A DNA stretch of 64,000 nucleotides from Blattamonas nauphoetae (taxonomy: Eukaryota > Preaxostyla > Oxymonadida): NCBI GenBank assembly GCA_033064195.1, contig JARBJD010000214.1, positions 1 to 64,000 of the forward strand, read 5' to 3'. The notes beneath the pieces are model-generated. The model saw only the letters and a list, made by a program, of their open reading frames with translations, had not been told where the DNA came from and did not search any database. This document shows, one piece after another, positions 25,901 through 36,300 of the stretch. The translations under genes and the position numbers were made by a program. How positions within the stretch are numbered: the stretch's first letter is position 1; every line of letters starts with the position of its first letter.

Positions 25901-26044
25901 GTGTCGAGTGTGTCGATGAGGGAACTGATCACTCGATGCCTGTCGGTTGATGGAGATTCGCGACCAACGCTGGAATCAGTGTCGTCGATGCTGGATGAGA
26001 TTGCAGAAGATACGACAACATGGAAGGGTTCTTTCATCTTCTAA
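19992..26044 (+). pseudogene. giant surface protein A2, broken paralogue of A1
   Basis: Tandem paralogue of A1 with the same order: signal peptide (MLVHLFILSLLHASQNP), beta-helix, seven Ig-like repeats, paired-Cys motif ICGSEIDPCCSIEI, membrane helix (about 25068-25128) and kinase-like tail ending at TAA 26042-26044. Two lesions are visible against A1. One G is missing from a GGG run near 22030 and shifts the frame. A CGA codon is TGA at 24962-24964, before the membrane helix. Everything else stays open, so the damage is recent, or one lesion could be a sequencing error. If expressed, it would give a truncated secreted ectodomain. It has no transposon at the site interrupted in A1. Confidence 0.75.
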
Positions 26045-26780
26045 CTCCAACGATTCTCCAACAGCTCCCGCACCCACTTCCTCTCGTTCACTCACGTCTC
26101 TTCCTTCTCAGAATGATCGTTCTCATCTCGCATTCGTTGTTGAATTCCTAGTCTCATCTCAAATCTCGATCTCGATCCCACCACTCCTTGTGATTCGTGA
26201 TCGTGTTTTTCTTTCTTTTTCTTCCCAGCTGACATCATCCGAAATCACCGCATCTTGATTTGTTCGGAGTTTGACGAGTGAGTGTGGATTGACTCAACGT
26301 CCTCGATCGACACCCTCTGTCTTCTCTGATCACTCCTCCACTCTCACAGATTGAGCTTGATGAGATTGATTTGGTCTCTCATTGAGAGAATTTGTGAGTG
26401 TTTCTTGATTGTGATGTCAGTGATGGGATTGATTGATTGCTCGTGTTTGTTGATCTGGCAGACATTCAGCATGAATTGCTCAACCATCAACACCTCTTGT
26501 TTTCAATATCACACCCACTTTTTTCTTCTCCACAGGAATCATGCGCATATCGACTCACATCCGAACACTTCATTCTGTATTGCTTATGATTTGTGAGAAT
26601 TGTGAAAGGCTGGCCACGCAATCTCTCTCTTTCTTCTCTTTGAATTCATGATCGCATGTCACCTCATAGGCCTTCTTGATTCTGATTGTTCTTGACAGAA
26701 AGAGATCCATCAGTGGAATAGGCGATGTGGTGAAGTGAGTGTGGGTCGTGAAGAGCGAGATGAGTGATTGAAGTTTCACC
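26045..26780. repeat. 3' flank of A2
   Basis: Similar to the 3' flank of A1 (18843-19545), including GCTGACATCATCCGAA and the block around AATCATGCGCATATCGACTC. It lacks the internal segment that A1 has at about 19095-19300. It then grades into the flank of the convergent gene B1. No gene is seen. Confidence 0.55.
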
Positions 26781-27377
26781 AAGGATTATCCTTGTCAGAA
26801 TTTCGTCCGACAGCGATCTGTCAAACACAGACCGTTGAAATAAATGGTATAGAAAGGAAAGTTAATTTCAAAAAGGAACAGGTTGATAAGTGTAACTGAG
26901 AAAATGAAGAACTGGATAAGAGAAGAACTCGGGTGACATGAGATAAAGACATTCGTGGTTGTGAGAAAGAAGAAGTAAGGTGAAGTGGAAGACAAACGAT
27001 GTCAACAGAGGCGAATACAACACAGGCAAGCGAAGATGTTTTCTGTGAGGAGAGATGGAGAACGATGGTGTGCGAAATTGTTTCAGAGTGCTTGAGGGTT
27101 TGAAGTGAGATAGTGAAAGAAGTCGTGATATTGATACAATTACCATCAATTCCACACAAAAGTGTGAAGTGAAGATTCGATTGCGACTGTTTGTGTTGCT
27201 CAGTGATTCGTTTGTCACTTGGTTGAAGTGGTGAGCAGAAAGAATCACACAATGTGCGATCACGATTCTGCTCGTTTCTTGATTCCAGTGAATCGAGATT
27301 GGTGTGGTGAGATGAGACCAAATGATAAAGGTGTGAGATGATGTTTGATGTTCGTGAGGTGATGCGATCGATGAGTG
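26781..27377. repeat. shared intergenic/3' flank of minus-strand giant gene B1
   Basis: Closely similar to 38575-39198 (3' flank of B2), and its left half also matches 52795-53195. Landmarks include CGTCCGACAGCGATCTGT and GGTGACATGAGATAAAGACA. The portion at about 27090-27330 is the inverse of 19090-19300. It lies between convergent genes A2 and B1, so it should hold B1's 3' UTR. Confidence 0.65.
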
Positions 27378-30300
27378 TTACGGATGCAAGACGATGTCAT
27401 TCCCATCGGATTTCTTCTCAGTTTCTCCTCCATCGTCTTTCGTCTTTCCGTTGAAGTGTCGCGAGATACTCGCCAGTGTCGGTCGCTTCAGAGGATCAAT
27501 CTGGAGGCAGTTTTCGATCAGCTCAGCCATTTCGGGAGACACACGATCCATTTTTGGAAGAATCCCACTTTTCAGTTGACGCTGCGCATTGATCGCATCG
27601 ATCTCCCCGAAGGGTACAAGACCAGTCTCAATTTCCCACAAGACGAGGCCGAGCCGAAAAACCGTCCCATGGCGAGCATCCACGATCTCCTTTCCATCTG
27701 CCTCTTCTGGCGGAACCCAGCGCTGCTCCTCGTTCTGTCGAACTTCCCCCTTCTCTCCACCAGCCATCTGTGGCTGTGAAATTGTGGCGACGTCTTTTGG
27801 AGTTTCGAGTCGGAAGAGGATGTCGTCATTCGCATCAAACAGAACCCAGTGCGACGTCAGCTTCGACAGGATCTCAGAGTGCGGCTTCTCTCGCGCAAGA
27901 AGCACCAGTCCACGCGTGATCTTCTGCTTCACAGCTGACTTGTCCATCGGCATCGGATTGAACGTGTTTTGATGTCTGTGCAGTCGGTGATAAAGTGACT
28001 CTCGGACAATGACACTGACTTCTCCAACTTTCTCATCTCGAATCACAACCGCCTTCATGGTTTGTTTGACTGGTTCGATTGGTTCTTCAGGGTCGAGAAG
28101 AGGATCAATTGATGCAGTTGGGCGTTTCTTCTCCTCATTTGTCGAGTGTGTGTTTTCGGAGAACGTGAGTGCACTGTTGGCTTTGATCACGTTTGCTGAC
28201 TGTTCGAAGTGATTGAATCCGAATTCTTCATCAATCTTGATCTCAACTTGGTTCAGTTCTTCTGTTTCCTGTTGAGCTTCTTTGTTCGCTTTCGCTTTCT
28301 TGTGCCGTCGACAGAGAAGAACAATCACGAGGAGGAAGATCAGCAGAAGAGTCACCACAACTCCAATAATGATTGGAATCATCGTTTTCATCGCCTCTTT
28401 CGTGAATGCTTTCTTTTCTGATGCTGCCGTCATCTTCACAAGGAAGTCTGATGTCACCAAGCCATTTCCAAACTTCAAACGGCCTCGCCATTCATTCGCC
28501 TCTGTCAGTCTCGAAAGATGCGTTGTCAGGCTCAGAGTGATGTTCAGATGTGTCTCGTTCCACAATGTCGTCGGAGCAGAGGAGAGTTCGACAACGGCTG
28601 AGTCTGATTCGTTCCCTTTCGAGAAGATCTCAAACATCAATGAACATGGAATCAATGTTGTTCCTTTGAGGCTGATTGAGAAGACTCCAGTTTTCCGATC
28701 TTTCGAAGACGAACACTCATTCTCAGCAAGAGACGGGATGAACAGAGGTGCATCCACATTCACAATCGCACTTGTCAGAGTGCAATCAGACGAAATCCAA
28801 GTCGACGATCCTTCTTTGAAACCATCACCGCCAGACAGGCTTAAAATCTCGATTTTTGACTCGTTCAAACAAGCAATGTTTCGATGGAAGGACGGGAACA
28901 ACGAATGATCAATTGAGTTGTCTTCAAACGCACTTGTGTGCAGAGAAACTGATCCTCCATCCACAACCAAAGCACCCGTCGCGAGTTGAGTGAATGTTGT
29001 TCCAAACACTTTCGTTGAGGTGTTCGTCAGCTTCATCATTCCACTCGACCAGCTGCACAATTCTTCGCCATTCCATTCTGAGCGACCCAAAACACCATCA
29101 AACACACAGTCCCGAAGCGTCAACAGCGATTTCCCATTCGAAGCTGACAGAAATGTCGATCCACTCCAGTCCGACACAGAAACACGTTCCAACTGACTTG
29201 ATTCGAACGATGAAAGAGAGATCAGAGCACACGACGATGAGAGAGACATGAAATTCGTGTTCGAAATATTCACTTTTCCTCCAATCACTTTCACAACTGC
29301 ACTTTCAATCTTCTTGTTCCGAGTCACATTCGATTCTTTCAACACCAAGATCCCTCCTCGGTTCTCAAACACTCCTTCATCCGATGTCAGTGTGGAACCA
29401 TCCAGATTCACAACGAGCTCACTGATCGTCAGATAATCAAGTCCATTTGATTCACCATTCACAATCTGACCCTTCCCAACCACCAACAGTGATCCAGAAT
29501 GTCGCAGTGAGCTCACAGAAACATCAATTCCATCAAACTCCATTTTCGATCCAAGTTCTCCATTTCCAGAGATCTTCACTGTGTTTTCCTTTGTTAACCC
29601 AAATCCAGTGTCAACGGTGCAGCATGGAAGCTTCACATTCCCACACAATGGATGGTCGGTTGATGTTGATGTTGTCTCAACAACAATCTCACCCTCCGTT
29701 CGAGAGTGGAAGCAGTACAGAAGCGAGAAAGGATTGAACGAGCTGTCGTATGTGAGTGTCGACGGGTCTCGCTCGATCATCACACTCGACAGAGCACAGC
29801 TCGTGTTGAAAGTTCCTGCCCAGCTCTCCTCTTTCTCCGACAATGAATCAGCTCCTTTCAACAGAACCCAATGAGACTTCCCATTTGATACACTTCCAAC
29901 CATTTTCGTGTTCTTCATCGAAACGTGGTGTGTGTCGGACAGCGAGGCCTCGAGGATGGAAGGACCGTCTGAGCTTCGCGAAACATGTGCGAACGAGCAG
30001 GACTCAATCATCACAGAACTCGAAGTGGAGAACAGAGAAGTCGTTGTTCTGATCGATGACGATGTCACTCCATTCATGTTCAGCGATCCATCTGACATTT
30101 TAATCAGAGGAACATTCAGAATCGCTGCGGAGGGAGACGATAATGAGCAGGCGAAAAGGTAAAGTGAGCATTGAGTGGAGGCTATGAACGAAGATGAAAG
30201 ACGAGTCGATGAGAAGAGGAGTGAAAGTGTGTCGAGCGTCAGATGTGACTCTGAAGATCCATCTCGAACCACTTCAATTCGTCCAGCATCAGAAAGACTC

Positions 30301-33300
30301 AGTTCAGACAAAGACGTCTTCCCAACAATCGAAAACACTCCATTCGCTTCCAATGTGGTCACAAGAGGCGCAGAGTTGATGATCGTCATCGATCCAAGAT
30401 TCGCTGATTTCATTCGATCCAGTCCAAAGTGAAGTGTTTCGCAGAAAAGGAAGAAGTGCCCACATTTCAAGAATGGCCATCCAGACTCGTCCACTTCCAC
30501 TGTTTCTGAGATGTCAACCAGATAAGGAAGAATCGAGCTGTTCACTCCACTCTTCGTGTCGTCTGCCCAGATCGATCGTTCTTTCAATCTGTCCCAGCTT
30601 CCTTCCCACAAATCCGCTTCAATCATCGAATCCAAATTGTTCCCAAGCAGATACACGTTAATCCCAGCTGTTGCTTCAGCGGTGTTCAGATTCTGTGCAG
30701 ATGTCTCAACGAATTTCAGATCGGTCATCGAATAATCGAAAGAAGGAGATGATGTCGTGTTCACAAGTTCCATCCAAACACAACTCGATCGGCCTGAACA
30801 GCTGCACGACGAGAATGTCAGATTGTCAAGCTTGAACGAACACCCTTCCAACACCGACGCAACAATCACTCCCGCCAGCGAATGCTTCGAAGAGACTGAC
30901 GAGAAGGAAGTGTTGTTGACAACAACATTCGCTCCTTCCTGCACACAAACCAAACAACCAGCAATTGAAGCAACAAGCTGTGTCACGGAACTGTCTTTCA
31001 TTGTCAGCGACGAAGAAGTGTGACAATGAATCAGCGATCCGCTCTTCAGTTTCTCTATCTCCACTTTGATTGAGTTGATTTCTGCCTCCATGCTCACTCC
31101 AAACAATCCTGATTCTGTGTTTCTCGTTGACCCTCTTTCGTTGATCGTCAGAGTGTGTCCTTCTCCATTCAATCTCACTTTCTTGTTCAGTTCCATCGGT
31201 TCAACTTGTTCCACATTTCCTTCCACTTCGATCGTCACATCGGTCTTGTCTCCAAAACGCTTCCAAAGTGACGGCAGAGACTTGCACGGATAGTCCGACA
31301 ATCCACACACTGACAAGTCCGACCACTTCGAGTCCAGATGGCCAGTCGACTCCATCGCAGTGAAGTACAAGAAGAGAGGCACGAGAGGAAGGAATGATCC
31401 TTCTTTCCCAACAAACTGAGTCGCGGTCGACGAATCTTTGGCCCAATCCAGTTTTAGAGAGTTCCCGAGAACAGTTTTGTTGAGTGTTGGATGAGAGAGG
31501 AGGAGAAAGTGTGATTTGATTCCTGTCGACACACAATTCTCGAATGATGAGTCAGTCGAGAGGAGGAAAGATGAAGTGTCGGTGAGAAGAGAAATGTCAA
31601 GAACACCCGATCCTTCAACATTTGTCGATGTGCACGATACGAATCTGGTCGATTTGAATTCGACAGAACAGCCTCCTCCAACACTTCCAGACATAACTGA
31701 TCCTGATGCTGAGGATGAGAAAGCAGAGAGCGAACAAGATGTCACAGAGAGTGAAGCAGTGTTGGCCAAGTTGATGAATGAGACAGGCGAGACTGATGTT
31801 CCCGATGAGGCAAAATTGAGTTGAGAGAGGATCAAAGAGTGAGTTGGTGAAACAGTGAACGACCCAGATTCAGCAACGGTGACTGTGAGAACAGAAGACT
31901 TCGATTTCAGTGTCTGCGATGTTTGGGTTGTGGATAGCGACGAGCTGAGAGTGATTGCGGAGGAGATGACAACAGACGATGACGAGTCTTTCAGTTGAGA
32001 CCATCCATGCGACAGAGACGAACATGGCAATTTCTCCCTCCCACAATTCGCGTGATCGAAGAACGACGAATCAACTGCAACATCTCCCTCTGAGTGACCA
32101 AAAATGAAATAGGCAAGAGGACCAGAGTGTTCGGGTGTCGTCGGATCCTCACTCAAAAACTGCGTCAATTTCAGAAGCGTCAGATCAGCCTCATTTCCAA
32201 ATGTCTCATCAAATGATTCTTCCGTCACGAGATGTCCAATTCCGGCTCCCTTCAGCAACACGTCTGTCCCTTCCTTTCCTGCAGTGACGGTTAATAACAC
32301 AGCTTTCATGATGACATCTCCAGCTGAGAACGAGTCCTTCGAAATGTGGATCACACGACCTTTCTCGCTCCATTCCTCGTTGCAATGAGAGAACGAGACG
32401 GTATTCAGTGTCATCATTCCCGACGATGTCGAATGAATCAGACTTTCAGAATCGGCAGTTGAGAGAGAGGAGAACGAGACGTCAGTCAGAGAGAGGCAAC
32501 TCGATGAAGTGAGCACAAAAAGCGACGATGCTAACTTTTCGCTGCCAGGAGTCTTCTCAAAGTCGACTGACTCGATCGAGAGAGATTGGGTGGTCAGACT
32601 GAAGAAGCCAGAAGATGTGACGGACAAAGATTGGCGAGTGGGTGATGTGAACGATGTGATAGTGAACGAAGAGAATGTTGGAGTGAGTGATTGAGAAAGA
32701 ACACTTGATGTGTTGAGAAGCAGTTTCTTCGTTCCTGATTTCTGTTTCACGAATGCCTTCTCAAACGACGAGCAAGGCAGAGCAATCAATCCACAATAGT
32801 CGTGGTCCATCCCTTCAGACGAAACAAAGATCTTCTGCTCAGTGTCTGAATGCGCGAACCAGCTCCACAACAGACTCTCCTCCTTCGATCCCTCCTTCCC
32901 CACGAACATTCTCCTTTCCATTTCTGTGAATTGACGATCCGTTGGGACTGTGAGTGTGTCTTTCAGGAAAATGAATGGAGAACTTGAAGCGGTTGAGGTG
33001 ATGTTCTTTGTCTCAACGAAAATGATGGATCCCATTCCATTCGAAGTGATCGAACTCACATCACAGTCGGCGCTCATGGAGAACTGCGATCCAAGTGAGA
33101 GATGAATCAGAGTGCCAGCCGTGGCGTGTGTGAATGTGAGAGATGCGAGTGTTGTCCTGGAAAGAGAGAGGACTCCTTTGGAACCAACGTCAATCAGACG
33201 AACAAGATTCTGTCCAAGAGTGGTTGTGGAGCCAATCTTCCCGATCTCGCAGGAGGTTAGCGAAAGAGAACCCTGTGGCACAGAGAAAAGACACGATGGT

Positions 33301-36300
33301 TCGCTCGACGATGACAGAACGAACGAGAGCGACATCAAATCCAGCGAAGCGGCAGCTCCATCAACCTCAATCCATCCATCTGATGTCTGCGTGACAGTTT
33401 GAACGGTTGACGAGCACGATTTCATTACGATGACTGACGAGACAGATAAAGCTTCTTCCAAAGTGAGAGAGTCATCCACCAACACTGTCGAGATGGCACG
33501 AGCAGAGGCCGAGCGGAAGGCAGAGTCCAACGACGAGCATCTTAGACGAGCAGAGCCACAATTCGGATGAGCACTCTCTTCTCCATTCGCCAGTCCAGCA
33601 TGCACTTCATCTGCAGGCAGAAGGAGGTAGAACAGGAGCGATGACTCGAAGTACGGCTCGCCACTTTGGAGACTGGGATCTTGAGCAAGGAACTGGAGGA
33701 GAGGAGTCGAAACAGTGTCAAATGATGGCCACAGGAGAGGGGTGACTGTGTGCGACAGGTAGGGCGAGCGGACGAGGACGATGGTGTCATTGGAATCGGA
33801 GCGTGACGAGTCGGCGAAGGAGACGGTGTTGAAAGTGATCTTGCCTTCTGTTGACAAGTCCAGAAGTGGTGACATCCTCGCCTGAAGCTTCGAGAAGGTC
33901 GTTGAGACGAGTGAGAGCGATTCTGTATCAGCAGAGATGGCAACGAGAGGAGTGGTGAAGATCGCTGGGTTCGTTGATCCACGAGTTGTGTTGAATGTGC
34001 TCTGTGAGATCACCACAGGTCCTGATGATGTTTTCACAAGTGAGCAAGAGTGTGTGACATCGTCCTTCGAGATCAAAGCAATGTTCGACAGTTCGAGTCC
34101 CTTCCCATCTCCCAACAGCTCAAACACTCCACAACCAGCTTTCGATTTGATGTCTAGATTCGTCACTTTCAACTTCGCCTGATTGTGGATTTTAAACAGG
34201 AAACTCCCGACTGTCATCGCTCCATCAATCTCCACCAAACTCCGAAGAATATCTGCCTGTGTTGGCGACTTTGCGGATGTCCCTGTGACTGTCACATCCT
34301 GATCAGAGACGATGACGCTCTTCTCAGTGTATGTCGTGTTGTGCAGAAACTGGATCGTTTCCGGAATGGCTGATCCATCCAACGCTTTCTGTTTCAGGAA
34401 TTTGATCCCATAGCCAAGTGTCGCACAGAATGTCGATGTCCATTTGCACGTGATATCGTCTTTCCCACTCGGGTTTCCATACAAGTCAAGTTCACTTCCA
34501 TTCACAGAGACTTTAGGCGATGGAAGCAGTTTGTTTTGGATCTCGTCTTTTTCATTCTCATCCATGCCAAGTCCTTCAACAATGACTCTGAAGTTCAGCG
34601 AGTGCGAACCTCCTCCGAAAGAAGAGATTTGCGAGAGAGTCTTTCCAGAGAAGACAGAGCTCGTCACAAACACATCGTTTCCTTCTCCTCCAAAATTGTT
34701 CTCAAAGCGAGCATCGTTGGAGGTAGTGGTGGAAAACTTGAGTGGGTTAGAGTTGGTTGTTGAGCCATTCACAAAAATGGCTCCTCCCTTCCCTGTCGGA
34801 TTCTCAAGCGACCCATCCGCTCCAATCGCTCGACAGTTCGTGAAGGTTGTGGCAAAGGTTGAAGTTGCAGCGTGGGTGATGGTTGCTGTGACTGAGTTGC
34901 TCAATTCAATCGCCAGTGCTCCTCCATTTCTCGCCGAACACTTCTCAAAACACGACACACCGCACGTCAGTGTCGTCCCCTTTGCATTCAGCACAGCACC
35001 ATTCGAAGACGATGTGATCCAGAAGAAATGCATCGATGAGAAAGTCACTGCTCCACTTGTGCTCTCGATGAACGAGTGACTCCCAAAATCGAGTCCAGTT
35101 TTGGTGATCGTCGTGCCCTGGAGTGTGATTGTACCACCTGAGTTCCGAATGAACGAATCCTCGTGCTGACTGGTTTCGAAAATGATGTTTGTGATTAAGA
35201 AAACCAATTGCGACGAGTCTTGAACGACAAACGGGCAATGCTGGAATGAGAACGGCACTGTGAACGATCCTTCGCGTACACTGAAGTAACTCTTCCCTTT
35301 CAACAGAATCTCCTCATTTCCATCCAATTCAAGTGTCAATCGTGCATTCCTGAGTGTGAATTGTTTGTTGGTCAAAGTGATGGTTTTGAGAGGACCGTAC
35401 TGAGGGGTGATGAACCAGATCTGGAGAGAAGCGGTGGTTGCAGACAATGTTTCCATCAGATTGTTGAACGATGTGAAAGATGAAGATGGTGTACCTCGCG
35501 TGAAACGGCGTCCGACTGGGAAATCGACAGAGTATTGATAAAAGTTCAGAGGAACTGCATCGAAGGAAGAATTGGCGTTGTCGGCGAGGTAGTGAGGTTG
35601 AGTGCTGACAGACCTGGCAGAGTCGAGAGTCAATTTTCCAGAGGTGAACCCAGAGAAGGCCAAGTCGTTCCCGAAAGAGGTCAGAGGAACTTCGGTCGAT
35701 TGGTTCGCCAGATTGCTGTAAAAATAGGTGGCTGGGAGAGTAACTTTCGATGAGGAGCCAGAGGAAGTGAAATCGCAACAGCCAGCTCGGCCGGAAGATG
35801 AGCAGCGACCGAAATCGGAGTAGCTAATCGAAACAAGTCCATTCGTCGATGAATCAATCACACTTCCTCCATTTCCCGATTTTCGTGAAATCTCCATGAA
35901 CCAGCAGCGCCTGACGGAGAACGACGCTGAGCCAGAAATCGAGATGGCGGCTGTTTGGGTGAGTGAGATCGTGTTCAGAACGGACAGTTCGAATATTGCC
36001 GAGCCAGCCGAGAATGAGAAGAGAGCGACAGTGTGGTCGGCAATCTGCTCAACCCAAACATTCGATACGCGGATCTTGGCTGCGGCTGAGTCGAGAGAGA
36101 CGAGAGTGGCGGAAGGAGAGGAAGGGTGGAGAGAGAGCGACGTCAGAGAGACGTTCCCACTTCCACTCACCTTCATCCATCCCGTTCTGATCTGACTGAA
36201 CGTCGTGCTGTTCACATCCCATCCCATCCCTTGAAACTCAACTGAGATCGCAAGTGTGTGTTCCGCGAGAGTGAAAACACCAGATTCAACATGGATCAAA

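Noticed and set aside
27378-28400. Active protein kinase domain at the C-terminus of B1
   Set aside because: Only C-lobe-like landmarks are present. The glycine loop, catalytic Lys, HRD and DFG are absent.
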